A stretch of DNA of 64,000 nt from Flavobacterium sp. LC2016-01 (GCF_009711135.1 NZ_WMIC01000011.1:62001-126000), one strand, 5' to 3'. Numbered from the stretch's first letter, positions 24,976 to 34,002 are shown. The notes: a model not told the origin generated them from the sequence alone. A program made the numbers and translations.

Positions 24976-24979
24976 TTTT

Positions 24980-26407
24980 TTATACTTGAACTCGTTTCCA
25001 CTTTCCTCTTTTATAGAAAAAAATTCCAGCTAGAGTAATAGCAGTTTCAGCAACCGGAATTGCAATAAAAACGCCTGTTGGTCCCATATTGAAATGTTTG
25101 GCTAATACAAATGCCAGCGGAATTTGGAACAGCCAAAATCCGAAGAAGTTAATTCCGGTTGGCGTCCAAGTGTCTCCTGCTCCATTGAAAGTATTGATTA
25201 AAACCATTCCAATTCCGTAGAAAATAAATCCGATACTCATGATCTGCAACGCTTCAATGGCAACGGTTTTTACCTGATTATCATTTGTGAAAAACGAAAT
25301 AATATATTGTCCAAAAACCAAAGTAATTACCATAATTGTCGCCATGAAAATGACATTGTAACGCGCGGTTGTATAAACTGATTTTTCGGCACGTTCAATC
25401 TGTTTCGCTCCTAAATTTTGTCCGACCAAAGTAGCAGCTGCATTACTCAATCCCCAAGCAGGAAGAATAAAAAACATCATAATTCTAAGCGCGGTCTGAT
25501 AACCTGCAGAACCATGATCACCACCAGTTGTCGCCACTAATTGCGCCAAGAAAATCCAACTGCAGGAAGCGATTACAAACTGTAAAATTCCCGGTGCTGC
25601 GATTTTTACTAAAGCTTTTATTTGTGTGAAATCAGGCGCGAAATATGGAATCTTGATTTTTAAAATTCCGTTCCCAAAAAACAAATGATAAACCTGATAT
25701 AAAACCCCAATGCTTCGTCCGATAGTTGTTGCCAAAGCAGCACCAATCAGTCCGAAAGCAGGAATTGGTCCAAAACCGTTAATTAAAATTGGACATAAAA
25801 TGATATTGCAGATATTGGCAATCCAAAGACTTTTCATTGCAATTGCTGCATTTCCTGCTCCACGAAAAATTCCGTTGATCAAGAACAAAAGCATAATGCA
25901 TAAACTCGAACCAATCATAATTTGAGTGAATCTAAAACCATGTTCGGCAGCTTCGACAGATGCACCCATCAGCAACAATATATCTTTGGCATAAATAATT
26001 CCCAAGACACTCATTATAGCATTTACGGCAATTGCAACAATTATGGCCTGCATTCCGGCTTTAGCTGCTGCGACTGGATCTTTTTCTCCAATTCGTCTTG
26101 CTACTACAGCAGTTGCTGCCATGCTCATTCCTATTGCGAGCGAATATATAATCGTTAAAACTGATTCGGTTAATCCAACGGTTTGAATTGCAAAACTGCT
26201 ATGTTTTAAATGTCCGACGAAATATAAATCGACTAAAGCAAAAACCGATTCCATCATCATTTCCAAAACCATCGGAATGGCAAGGAGAATTACAGCTTTT
26301 TTTATACTTCCCGAAGTATAATCAAACGATTCGTCGCCTTTTAAGGCTTGTTTTAAAGTGGTGAAAATTTTAGAAAAGAAGCTTTTCTGTATTGTAGTTT
26401 CTGTCAT
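24980..26407 (-). CDS. MATE family multidrug efflux transporter
   Basis: A 475-residue polytopic inner-membrane protein with about twelve hydrophobic segments in two six-helix halves. Family motifs are IPMVLEMMMESVFALVDLYF at the first helix, GMSMAATAVVARRIGEKD, and in the second half SNAAATLVGQNLGAKQIERA. It exports cationic or aromatic compounds by Na+ or H+ antiport. It begins with ATG (MTETTIQ) and has a 169-base upstream region with repeated elements and no recognised -7 box. It ends at a shared terminator with dusB. The substrate is unknown. Confidence 0.93.
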   Translation of the reverse strand: MTETTIQKSFFSKIFTTLKQALKGDESFDYTSGSIKKAVILLAIPMVLEMMMESVFALVDLYFVGHLKHSSFAIQTVGLTESVLTIIYSLAIGMSMAATAVVARRIGEKDPVAAAKAGMQAIIVAIAVNAIMSVLGIIYAKDILLLMGASVEAAEHGFRFTQIMIGSSLCIMLLFLINGIFRGAGNAAIAMKSLWIANICNIILCPILINGFGPIPAFGLIGAALATTIGRSIGVLYQVYHLFFGNGILKIKIPYFAPDFTQIKALVKIAAPGILQFVIASCSWIFLAQLVATTGGDHGSAGYQTALRIMMFFILPAWGLSNAAATLVGQNLGAKQIERAEKSVYTTARYNVIFMATIMVITLVFGQYIISFFTNDNQVKTVAIEALQIMSIGFIFYGIGMVLINTFNGAGDTWTPTGINFFGFWLFQIPLAFVLAKHFNMGPTGVFIAIPVAETAITLAGIFFYKRGKWKRVQV

Positions 26408-26576
26408 GATAAGCTAGGATAAATGAAAATATATGTTCAGATGCAATAATCTGAACGCGTAAAAAAACGTAAGTATCCTAATTATTCTAAAAGATAAACT
26501 AGGATTAGGCAGAAACAATCATATGCGCTAATTTTTTGAGACGATAAATATATGGAATATTTTTTAGCCAGAAATA
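26408..26576 (-). promoter_or_regulatory. MATE upstream region with hairpin and repeated GATAARCTAGGAT
   Basis: The 169-base gap carries an 8-bp hairpin GTTCAGAT-GCAATA-ATCTGAAC (26435-26456) and a direct repeat GATAAGCTAGGAT (26409-26421) / GATAAACTAGGAT (26493-26505) spaced 84 bases apart. The repeats could be regulator sites for the efflux gene. No TAnnTTTG box is seen. This is a weak call. Confidence 0.35.
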
Positions 26577-27776
26577 TTAATCCAGCAGCTTTTTACTTAC
26601 TCGGCTGCAAGCAATTAAGGATGCCAGAAAGCCTAGAGAAATAATAGTTCCTAAAACAATCAATATGTTTTCAATTGTAAAAACAACCGGAAACGCTAAT
26701 GTTGGCGTGATCATAATAAGTGAATATTTTTGCTGCAGCAATACCAGAATGACACCTAATACAAGTCCGATTATGCCTCCAAAAACACTCAGCAAAGTTC
26801 CTTGAAGCAAGAATATTTTTCGCAGATGGCTAATTTCTGTTCCAAGATTAAAAAGGGTTTTCAGATTTCCTTTCTTCTCTAAAATCATCATAATTAAAGC
26901 GCCAATCAAATTAAAAAGTGCCACAATAATTACTAAGGTAAAAATCAGGTAAACAGCGATATTTTCGGTGTTTAGCATTCTATACAAAGATTCATTCAGC
27001 TGTGCTCGGTTTTTAAGCGTGACTTTATTTTTGAAAATACTTTCTAGCTGTGATCTTACGGCATTTTCATTTGCATTATCTTCTAAATTAAATTCAACGC
27101 CCGAAATTTGATTTGGTTTGTACATTAATAATTCTTGTACCAAACCTAAATCGGCAAAAACATATTTTGAATCTAAATCTTCACTTATTGAATAAATTCC
27201 AACCGGAAGAACATCTGTTTTTGTAAAAGCATCATCAGGATTTTCAATTGCTCCTTTTCCTGGTTTTGGAGCAAATATCTGGAGCGGATTTTCGAAATCA
27301 AGAACGCCCAACGAAAAATCACGCGAAATGCCGTAACCAATTACAACCTGATACGTATCTGGTTTTAGCCATTGTCCTGTGAAAAGCTTTTTTCTGATAT
27401 CGTTGACTACGGGATAATTACGGTCAACTCCTTTTAAATAGGTAACTTTTTGTTTGTCTTTAAACAAAAACAAAACGCGCTCTTCTATAATTTTAGTGTA
27501 CGAAACAACACCATCAATTTTCTTAATCTGATTTTCCTGATCTGGTGTAATTAAAAATGATTTTCCGTACGTACTTGTCATTTTTAAATCAGGGTCGATT
27601 TCATTTGTAAACGAAAGACTAAAAACCTTTAAACCGCTAAAAACTGATAAAACCACAAACAAAGCCATTGTACCAACGATGATTCCCATGCTGGCAATTC
27701 GGTTAATGATATTAATAGCATTGTTTTTACTTTTGCTAAAAATATAACGTTTGGCTATGTAAAGGGGGAAATTCAA
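26577..27776 (-). CDS. LolC/LolE-like FtsX-family ABC permease
   Basis: A 399-residue protein with the four-helix MacB/LolE arrangement. One N-terminal helix (GIIVGTMALFVVLSVFSGLK, about 32-51) is followed by a periplasmic domain of about 200 residues and three C-terminal helices (VYLIFTLVIIVALFNLIGAL, LLSVFGGIIGLVLGVILVLL, FTIENILIVLGTIISLGFLA). The family extracts lipoproteins from the inner membrane for passage to LolA. It begins two bases after the rbfA stop and is surely cotranscribed. The ATPase partner (LolD) is not nearby, as is common in Bacteroidota. Confidence 0.9.
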   Translation of the reverse strand: MNFPLYIAKRYIFSKSKNNAINIINRIASMGIIVGTMALFVVLSVFSGLKVFSLSFTNEIDPDLKMTSTYGKSFLITPDQENQIKKIDGVVSYTKIIEERVLFLFKDKQKVTYLKGVDRNYPVVNDIRKKLFTGQWLKPDTYQVVIGYGISRDFSLGVLDFENPLQIFAPKPGKGAIENPDDAFTKTDVLPVGIYSISEDLDSKYVFADLGLVQELLMYKPNQISGVEFNLEDNANENAVRSQLESIFKNKVTLKNRAQLNESLYRMLNTENIAVYLIFTLVIIVALFNLIGALIMMILEKKGNLKTLFNLGTEISHLRKIFLLQGTLLSVFGGIIGLVLGVILVLLQQKYSLIMITPTLAFPVVFTIENILIVLGTIISLGFLASLIACSRVSKKLLD

Positions 27777-27777
27777 T

Positions 27778-28170
27778 TTATGATTTTCTTCTTTTGTCTA
27801 AAAGATCACGGTTTTCAATTGGGTTTTCTCTGTTAGATAAAGCGTTATCGATTTTTTCGATATAATCTAATGAGTCATCGATAAAAAATACCAAGTTTGG
27901 TACACGGCGCAACTGTAAACGCACGCGCTGTGATAAATCATGCTTAATTAAAGTCGAATTTGATTTTATACCGTCTAAAGTTTCTTGGGCTTTTTCTTGA
28001 GGAAAAATGCTTAAATATACTGTAGCCACAGACAAATCTGTTGTAACACTAACTTTGGATACTGAAATTACTAAATTGGTAATTCCGTTTTTTCGCACTT
28101 CACCTTGCAAGATATCAACCAAATCTTTCTGGATGACACCGCCTATTTTTTTCTGTCTATTTGTTTCCAT
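27778..28170 (-). CDS. rbfA: Ribosome-binding factor A
   Basis: A 130-residue KH-like protein with typical features: ETNRQKKIGGVIQKDLVDIL at the start, ISVSKVSVTTDLSVATVYLS in the middle, and LRRVPNLVFFIDDSLDYIEKID, which holds the conserved RxxPxLxFxxDxS motif. It helps mature the 16S rRNA 5' end in the 30S subunit. A short Arg/Lys tail (ENRDLLDKRRKS) follows. The -7 box TATTTTTG ends four bases before the ATG, so the message is probably leaderless. Confidence 0.95.
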   Translation of the reverse strand: METNRQKKIGGVIQKDLVDILQGEVRKNGITNLVISVSKVSVTTDLSVATVYLSIFPQEKAQETLDGIKSNSTLIKHDLSQRVRLQLRRVPNLVFFIDDSLDYIEKIDNALSNRENPIENRDLLDKRRKS

Positions 28171-28174
28171 AATG

Positions 28175-28182
28175 CAAAAATA
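28175..28182 (-). promoter_or_regulatory. Predicted -7 box TATTTTTG for rbfA
   Basis: On the minus strand TATTTTTG fits TAnnTTTG and ends four bases before the rbfA ATG. No TTG is seen at 17-23 bases upstream, so only half of the consensus is present. Implies a leaderless transcript. Confidence 0.5.
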
Positions 28183-28399
28183 CTATTTTTAAATTCAATA
28201 GGTTAATTTCAAATCAAGATATAGATTGATTTTTCAAACTTAAAATTGCTTTTATTTCCGTTTTGCATTCATTTCTTCTTTTGCTTCAGAATTAAAAAAA
28301 ACTTAAATATCTAATTTTCAGATAGTAAACCTGATAAAGATCATGTTTTTACTGATTTTCTTTGTCGAACTTTGAGGTAAACATTACAACTTATTTATC

Positions 28400-28819
28400 A
28401 TGAAAAAGAGAGAACCAATAAGTCACATTATGACAAAAACCGTAGTGACTGCAAATGAAAAAGATGATTTAAAAACAGTAGTTGAAAAATTAAAGAAAAA
28501 TACAATTCGACATATTCCAATTGTTAAGGGAAAAGAAGTGGTTGGTATTATCAGCCGCACAGACGTCAACCGTCTTACTTTTGGAGCTTTGTTTGACGGA
28601 CAAGAAGGCGCAGATGCAGCTATTCTTGATATGCTGTCCATTTCTCAAGTAATGACCTCAAAACCCAGAACAGTTCCTTCGGATATGATTATTAAAGATT
28701 TGGCAGAAATTTTTTCAAAAGAAGATTTTCACGCTTTACCTGTTGTTGATCATGAAGAACTTAAAGGAATTGTGACAACAACCGATGTTATAAAATATTT
28801 ACTGGAACAATACGATTAA
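28400..28819 (+). CDS. CBS domain pair protein
   Basis: A 139-residue stand-alone Bateman module: CBS1 covers about 7-65 (MTKTVVTANEKDDLKTVVEK, RHIPIVKGKEVVGIISRTDV) and CBS2 about 80-137 (MTSKPRTVPSDMIIKDLAEI, FHALPVVDHEELKGIVTTTD). Such modules bind adenine nucleotides and sense energy state; no effector domain is attached. It stands alone between the divergent rbfA and a convergent M23 gene and ends at a bidirectional terminator. The 229-base upstream gap shows no recognisable feature. Confidence 0.92.
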   Translation: MKKREPISHIMTKTVVTANEKDDLKTVVEKLKKNTIRHIPIVKGKEVVGIISRTDVNRLTFGALFDGQEGADAAILDMLSISQVMTSKPRTVPSDMIIKDLAEIFSKEDFHALPVVDHEELKGIVTTTDVIKYLLEQYD

Positions 28820-28837
28820 TCCAAACTTAAACTTACG

Positions 28838-28869
28838 AAAAAAGGGAGCCGTTAAGCTCCCTTTTTTTT
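28838..28869. terminator. Bidirectional intrinsic terminator
   Basis: GGGAGC (28844-28849), loop CGTTAA, GCTCCC (28856-28861), with A-run before and eight T after. It serves the CBS gene (+) and the M23 gene (-), whose stop overlaps the T-run. Confidence 0.92.
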
Positions 28870-30139
28870 ATCTGTTTTGCAGCCATCCTTCCGGATTGTT
28901 GTTTGATGTATTCTGAAGAATCAAAAATTTAATTACAGTTTTTCCTGTATCACCGCTGGTTCTTACTTTTCCAAGACTTTGTTTAATTTTTACCTTATCT
29001 CCTTGTTCTACAAAAACCTGACTCAGATTCTGATAAACAGTAAAATAATCTCCATGCTGAATAAAAACTGCTCTATTTACTGGAGACAATGCAATAACTT
29101 TTGAGACCACTCCTTCAAATACTGCACGTGCAGTGGCACCATCTTCTGTTGTAATCTCAACTCCTGAATTGTGTACTGTAATTGAAGGATGCAGCGGGTG
29201 AGGCTGATCTCCGTATGCAAGGGAAATAAATCCTTTTTCAACTGGCCATGGCAATTTTCCGCGGTTTGCCTTAAAGTCTGCCGCTAGAATTTTACCTTCA
29301 GGTGTCAATGCAATCTTATCTGAAGAAATGCTTCGAACAGGTGGATCATTACTTTCTGTAGTTTTACCCTCTGCAATTCTTTTTCTTCTTTCTTCTTCTG
29401 CTTTCTGGTTTGCTAACCTAATTTGTTCACGAATAAGATCTTTGATTTTTGCATCAATTCTTCTTGATTCTTGTTGTTTAGCTTTAGTATCGGCAATAAT
29501 TTTGTTTTTATCCTTTTTAAGGGCGTTCACTAATTTTTGCTGTTCTTTCTTTTCAATTTCTAAACTTTGTTTTTCTTTTTGATTTTCAGCGATGATTTTT
29601 TTCTTAACTTTTCTCTGACCGTCAAGTTTTGCATTAAAATCAACTAACTGAGCTGTTTTAGACTGAATTTCTAAACCTTGATTTTTTCTGTAATTCGTAT
29701 ACTGTTTTAAATATTGCGCTCTTTTATAAGCCTGTAAAAAACTTTCGGAAGATAAAATAAACATGGCACGGCTCTGCTCTGAACGGCTTTTGTATGATTT
29801 AAGAATCATTTTTGCATAATCCTCTTTTAAAACCGCCAATTCTTTTTTCAGTTTATTAACCTGAACCTGATTAATATACATATCATTACTGATAAGTCTT
29901 TCTTGTTTTGCCGTTGTATTAATCAGTTTTTCTTTCAGCTTAATTTTATTCGCCTGAATCATAAATACATTTACAGCTGATTTTTCTTGTTTCTTTACAG
30001 ACTGCAGCATTTTTTCGTTATCTCTAATTTCCTGCTGAATTTGCGCTTTACGCTGTTCAAGTTTTTCTTGCTGCGAATCCTGTGCCCACATAAAAGTAGT
30101 GGCACAAATAAAAATTAGGCTTAGGAGAAATTTTGGCAT
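28868..30139 (-). CDS. EnvC-like murein hydrolase activator (coiled coil plus M23/LytM domain)
   Basis: A 423-residue secreted protein. The signal peptide (MPKFLLSLIFICATTFMWAQ) is followed by a long charged coiled coil (about 20-260) and a LytM domain (about 300-423: GKLPWPVEKGFISLAYGDQ, HNSGVEITTEDGA, VFIQHGDYFTVYQNL). The M23 zinc ligands look incomplete (HNSGVEI where HxxxD is expected), which fits an EnvC-type activator of amidases in cell separation. The ATG at 30139 is chosen; an upstream TTG at 30160 overlaps a -7 box and would spoil the signal peptide. It is last gene of the envelope operon. Confidence 0.9.
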   Translation of the reverse strand: MPKFLLSLIFICATTFMWAQDSQQEKLEQRKAQIQQEIRDNEKMLQSVKKQEKSAVNVFMIQANKIKLKEKLINTTAKQERLISNDMYINQVQVNKLKKELAVLKEDYAKMILKSYKSRSEQSRAMFILSSESFLQAYKRAQYLKQYTNYRKNQGLEIQSKTAQLVDFNAKLDGQRKVKKKIIAENQKEKQSLEIEKKEQQKLVNALKKDKNKIIADTKAKQQESRRIDAKIKDLIREQIRLANQKAEEERRKRIAEGKTTESNDPPVRSISSDKIALTPEGKILAADFKANRGKLPWPVEKGFISLAYGDQPHPLHPSITVHNSGVEITTEDGATARAVFEGVVSKVIALSPVNRAVFIQHGDYFTVYQNLSQVFVEQGDKVKIKQSLGKVRTSGDTGKTVIKFLILQNTSNNNPEGWLQNR

Positions 30140-30157
30140 GTTTCTGTTTTCTTTTTG

Positions 30158-30165
30158 CAAATTTA
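30158..30165 (-). promoter_or_regulatory. Possible internal -7 box TAAATTTG for the EnvC-like gene
   Basis: TAAATTTG on the minus strand overlaps the stop of the DUF4292 gene and lies 18 bases before the EnvC-like ATG. No TTG partner is seen. It may give extra expression of the last gene, or be chance in AT-rich DNA. Confidence 0.35.
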
Positions 30166-30945
30166 CTTAATTATAACTTTTTTATACCCACTTGGAACAC
30201 TATAAGGAAAAGAAAGTTCTTCATTAAATGAAATATTATTATAATTTAAATTAATATTGGTTTTCCCTTTTGGCTGTACCGCATTAATTTCAATATTCGT
30301 TGGAAGCGTTCCCTGATTGTATGTTTTAATGTCAGAGTACATAATCTCAAGATTTATATTTTCTGAGGCTTGTGAAATTTCTTCTTTCTGAATTAAATAT
30401 TTTTCAGAATCTAGATAAAATACCTTTTTCAGTTTATCATCTTTTTCATCTTCTAATCTAAAAAGATTTTCGACAATTGTCTGCGTATATTTTCCTTTTC
30501 TCAAATCATCAAGCGCCTCTCCTACTAACAAATTCTGCACCTTACCGTAATTAAGTTCAGTTCCAAGCCATTGGCTTAAACTGGTAAAATCACCTTCGTA
30601 ATAGGTGCCTTTTATTTTTTCATAATAACTCACCGTGGTTGGGGTAATCAAAGCTTTAGCCATCGTAATTCCCAAAACACGAATGCTTATTAAAATCTGT
30701 TTGTCTTTTTCAATTTTGATATCCGCATTAACATTCTGGCTTTGCTTCTCATCTTCATATCTTGCATTGGCTTTAATGCTTAAAGTCGAAAAATCTAACT
30801 TATTATTGTAATGTTTTTCAATTACTTTTTTATCTTCTTTTGGTGCTTCTTCAGTCTTGACATTATTGTTTTGTACTGCAACGGCCTTTGATTTACATGA
30901 AACAGCTAAAACCGAAAGCAATACTATTGCTATATATCTCTTCAT
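30163..30945 (-). CDS. DUF4292 lipoprotein
   Basis: A 260-residue lipoprotein: signal MKRYIAIVLLSVLAVSCKSK with lipobox AVSC (Cys17). After a charged linker (about 25-45) comes a beta-rich domain (LDFSTLSIKANARYEDEKQ, ISIRVLGITMAKALITP, NLEIMYSDIKTYNQGTLP) of the Bacteroidota DUF4292 family, whose layout recalls LolA/LolB-like barrels. It lies between the TPR gene (6-base gap) and the EnvC-like gene, an order kept in Flavobacteriia in my experience. It probably works in envelope maintenance; the exact role is unknown. Confidence 0.87.
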   Translation of the reverse strand: MKRYIAIVLLSVLAVSCKSKAVAVQNNNVKTEEAPKEDKKVIEKHYNNKLDFSTLSIKANARYEDEKQSQNVNADIKIEKDKQILISIRVLGITMAKALITPTTVSYYEKIKGTYYEGDFTSLSQWLGTELNYGKVQNLLVGEALDDLRKGKYTQTIVENLFRLEDEKDDKLKKVFYLDSEKYLIQKEEISQASENINLEIMYSDIKTYNQGTLPTNIEINAVQPKGKTNINLNYNNISFNEELSFPYSVPSGYKKVIIK

Positions 30946-30951
30946 CTTTTC

Positions 30952-32301
30952 TTACTTCTTTTGTTTTAATAACTCACTAGCCTTCAAAAAGTACTCCTCT
31001 TTTTTCTTGGCGTCTCCCAGTCCATTATAAGCCTCTCCTAACTGAATATTAAAATTTGCTTCCAGCTTTTTATCATCGACAACATAATCGAGGCCCATTT
31101 CTAAAACGGTTTTTGCATTCTTAAATTGTTTTAACTGATTGTTTCCCAGTCCTGCATAATAATAAAATTGCGGTTGACTTGGGTAAACTTCAATCATAGT
31201 CATTGCTCTTTTTGTCATTGGTTCAAATTGTTTTGCCTGTGTGTAGGCTTCGAGCAAAAGCAAATTGGTTTCGCGGTCGGTATCTGAATTTGATTTTAAA
31301 TCTTTTTCATAATATTTAATTGCATTTTCATACTGGCCTTTGCTGTGATAAAATTTTCCAATTTCTTTTGCAACGTCCACATTCGGATCATTGTCAAAAT
31401 AGGAAATTGCTTTCTCCAAATCTGGAGCATATTGCGGATTCTTATTGGTATAAATCAAAAATTCATTCAAAGTTCTGTGCTTAATTTTTGAATCAATTTT
31501 TGAACTTGCCAAAATAATATTCATTGACTTAATCGCTTTATCAGCCTGGTTTGCATCTAAATAGGTTTTAAACAAACTTACCTGCGCCCATTCAGAATTT
31601 GGAACTTCTTTTGCCAATTTTGTCGCAACTTCTAAAGCCTTATCATTATCATCTGATTTTGAATATAAAATAATCAGATTCAGATAATTTGACTCTTCCT
31701 TTGGATTCTTTTTTATCTGATCAATCAAATTAGAAATTTCAGCATTTTGATATTTGCCTTGAGATAGAATCTGCATTTTATAACGATCACGATCTTCAGA
31801 TTTTCCAAATTTATCGTTCATTTCGTTAATCGCGACAAGCGCTTTGTCAAATTGATTTGTAATCATATAAAGCGATATCAAATCATCTTTATACTCTTCG
31901 TCAAAAACAATAATTTTTTGAATCGTTTCTATTGCCAGCGGATAATTCTTGGTTTCATAACTTACGTCATAAATTCCAAGCCAATACCATTTATTTTTAG
32001 GATTTAATTCTGTCGCCTTTTCAAAAGCAGTACTTGCGTTTTGATACTCTTTTAAAGCCAGATAATTTTTTCCTAATTCAAAATAAGCAACAGCATCATT
32101 CGGTTTTAGTTTTATACACTTTTCTAATGATACTAAGGCTTTATCGTAATTTTCGATTCCTTTTTGTTTCAAAGATTCATAAAAAGCATCTTGATATTCA
32201 TCAGGCGCCATAGCAATATCTTCCGGTTCTGTTTGAGCCAAAACCGAGTTTGAATTGCTAAGCAAAACGAAAAATAAAATGACCAAAACGCCTTTTTTCA
32301 T
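30952..32301 (-). CDS. Secreted tetratricopeptide repeat protein
   Basis: A 449-residue protein with a signal peptide (1-22, ending VLAQ). The mature part is built of TPR units, for example AVAYFELGKNYLALKEYQNA, ENAIKYYEKDLKSNSDTD and FNIQLGEAYNGLGDAKKKEE, over about 45-445. TPR arrays act as protein-binding scaffolds, here in the periplasm. It is the fourth gene of the operon flippase-dut-nucleotidyltransferase-TPR-DUF4292-EnvC, which suggests an envelope role. No enzymatic motif is present. Confidence 0.87.
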   Translation of the reverse strand: MKKGVLVILFFVLLSNSNSVLAQTEPEDIAMAPDEYQDAFYESLKQKGIENYDKALVSLEKCIKLKPNDAVAYFELGKNYLALKEYQNASTAFEKATELNPKNKWYWLGIYDVSYETKNYPLAIETIQKIIVFDEEYKDDLISLYMITNQFDKALVAINEMNDKFGKSEDRDRYKMQILSQGKYQNAEISNLIDQIKKNPKEESNYLNLIILYSKSDDNDKALEVATKLAKEVPNSEWAQVSLFKTYLDANQADKAIKSMNIILASSKIDSKIKHRTLNEFLIYTNKNPQYAPDLEKAISYFDNDPNVDVAKEIGKFYHSKGQYENAIKYYEKDLKSNSDTDRETNLLLLEAYTQAKQFEPMTKRAMTMIEVYPSQPQFYYYAGLGNNQLKQFKNAKTVLEMGLDYVVDDKKLEANFNIQLGEAYNGLGDAKKKEEYFLKASELLKQKK

Positions 32302-32352
32302 TCTTTTTATAATTTCATTTTTAAACCAAAAAGAAACTGCTGAAACTCTCTT

Positions 32353-33369
32353 TTATTCTAAAACAGAATAATCTCCAATGCTTACGCTTGTAAACTTTCC
32401 GTCATAACTAACATGATTTCCAATCATCGCATTGTCTAAGTTAGCGTTTTTTATTTGAGAATAAGTTTGTATTAAGCTATTTTTAATAGAACTGTCTGTA
32501 ACGCGGCATCCTTTTCCTAACGAAACATTTGGTCCAACGGTTGCATTTTTCAGCACAACATTTTCACCAATATAACATGGCGGAATAATTGTAGCATTTT
32601 CTAATGTTACATTATAATCTACTAAATGCTCTCCGTCGTTATGTAAAAAACCAAGCATTCTGGTATTTGTTTCAACTGTAACATCTTTGTTTCCGCAATC
32701 CATCCATTCGTCAACGCTTCCGGTTTTGAAAACTTTTCCGTTGGCCATCATCGCTTTGATTCCGTCATTGATTTGATATTCACCTCCATTTTGGATATTA
32801 TTATCTAAAACACCCTGAAGTTCTTTTTTCAAATCTCCAACTTCTTTGAAATAGTAAATTCCGATAACCGCTAAATCACTTACAAACTCTTTTGGTTTTT
32901 CAACCAATTCTATAATTTCATTATTCTGATTCAATTTTACAACTCCAAAAGCTTCTGGCTGATCCACTTGTTTTACCCAAATTACAGCATCTGCCTGAGG
33001 ATCTAATTCAAAATCAGCTCTAATTAAAGTATCTGCGTAAGCAATAACTGCAGGACCAGACAGCGATTCTTTGGCACACATAATTGCGTGACCTGTTCCT
33101 AAAGGCAAATCCTGACGGTAAATAGACGCTTTTGCTCCAAGACCTTTAGCCAAATCCTGCAAACTTGTTACAACATCTTCACCAAAAAAAGCTTCATCAC
33201 CTAAAATAAAAGCAACTTCTTCGATTGGTTCTTTTAATATTTTTGCAATATCTTCAACTAAACGGTGAACGATCGATTTTCCTGCAACAGGAATTAATGG
33301 TTTTGGAACTGTTAGGGTATGTGGACGAAGTCTTGAGCCACGTCCGGCCATTGGAACGATTATTTTCAT
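32353..33369 (-). CDS. Sugar-phosphate nucleotidyltransferase (with left-handed beta-helix tail)
   Basis: A 338-residue enzyme. The N-terminal nucleotidyltransferase fold shows the signature MAGRGSRLRPHTLTVPKPLI (residues 7-26), then YADTLIRADFELD and VEKPKEF. The C-terminal third has hexapeptide-like repeats (IPPCYIGENVVLKNATVGPN, VSLGKGCRVTDSSIKNS), as in GlmU or GlgC/RmlA relatives. It forms an NDP-sugar from a sugar 1-phosphate and NTP. The ATG at 33369 is used because the signature starts at once; a TTG at 33402 only adds 11 unrelated residues. The substrate sugar is not certain. Confidence 0.88.
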   Translation of the reverse strand: MKIIVPMAGRGSRLRPHTLTVPKPLIPVAGKSIVHRLVEDIAKILKEPIEEVAFILGDEAFFGEDVVTSLQDLAKGLGAKASIYRQDLPLGTGHAIMCAKESLSGPAVIAYADTLIRADFELDPQADAVIWVKQVDQPEAFGVVKLNQNNEIIELVEKPKEFVSDLAVIGIYYFKEVGDLKKELQGVLDNNIQNGGEYQINDGIKAMMANGKVFKTGSVDEWMDCGNKDVTVETNTRMLGFLHNDGEHLVDYNVTLENATIIPPCYIGENVVLKNATVGPNVSLGKGCRVTDSSIKNSLIQTYSQIKNANLDNAMIGNHVSYDGKFTSVSIGDYSVLE

Positions 33370-33442
33370 CTTTGTATTTATTTTTTTATGGGAAGATTTC
33401 AAAATCTTCTTGAGTTGGTTCTAATTTTAACGCAAAGTCCGC

Positions 33443-33464
33443 AATCCCGATAGCTATCGGGATT
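33443..33464. repeat. 22-bp perfect palindrome, second copy of the CCCGATAGCTATCGGG family
   Basis: An exact palindrome centred on TAGCTA in the 173-base gap between dut and the nucleotidyltransferase. It shares an 18-base core with the copy at 10961-10978. The same gap holds a small hairpin GAAGATTT/AAATCTTC (33392-33409). Since the flanking genes run in one direction, the palindrome lies within the operon transcript. Confidence 0.82.
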
Positions 33465-33542
33465 CGCGAAGAATGCTAAGTTTTTCATTTTATTTTTAAG
33501 ATCGCAAAGCACAGAAATGATTACTGTGACTGCGACTGAAAA

Positions 33543-33977
33543 CTATTTAACGCCTGTACTTCCAAAACCGCCTTCGCCTCTTGAAGTTTCTGAAAGTTCT
33601 TCAACTTCAATCCACTCTGCTCTTTCGTGTTTAGCAATAATTAATTGTGCAATTCTTTCTCCGTTTTCAACAACGAATTCTTCATTTGATAAATTTACCA
33701 AAATCACACCTATCTCACCTCTATAATCGGCATCTACCGTTCCTGGAGAATTTAAAACCGTTACACCTTTTTTTGCTGCAAGTCCGCTTCTTGGTCTAAC
33801 CTGCGCTTCATAGCCAATTGGCAATTCAATAAAAAGTCCCGTTTTTACAATTGTTCTTTCTAAAGGTTTTAGCGTAATCGATTCTGTTAAATTAGCACGC
33901 AAATCCATTCCTGCCGAAGCAATAGTTTCGTAGTTTGGCAAGTCGTGCTGTGATTTATTGATGATTTGTATTTTCAT
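33543..33977 (-). CDS. dut: dUTP diphosphatase
   Basis: A 144-residue trimeric dUTPase that hydrolyses dUTP to dUMP and pyrophosphate. All five motifs are visible: AGMDLRA (22-28), RPRSGLAAKKGV, NSPGTVDADYRGEI, ERIAQLI and the C-terminal P-loop-like RGEGGFGSTG. Length is normal. It sits between the flippase and the nucleotidyltransferase genes of the envelope operon, with 25 bases to the flippase stop; this linkage is typical of Flavobacteriia. Confidence 0.96.
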   Translation of the reverse strand: MKIQIINKSQHDLPNYETIASAGMDLRANLTESITLKPLERTIVKTGLFIELPIGYEAQVRPRSGLAAKKGVTVLNSPGTVDADYRGEIGVILVNLSNEEFVVENGERIAQLIIAKHERAEWIEVEELSETSRGEGGFGSTGVK

Positions 33978-34002
33978 TTGTAATTTAAATTTTAAAACGG
34001 AC

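Noticed and set aside
28171..28399. Regulatory element in the rbfA-CBS gap
   Set aside because: Apart from the rbfA -7 box no repeat, hairpin or conserved motif was visible.
33370..33402. TTG start for the sugar nucleotidyltransferase
   Set aside because: Adds eleven residues not related to the fold; the nucleotide-binding signature begins right after the ATG at 33369.
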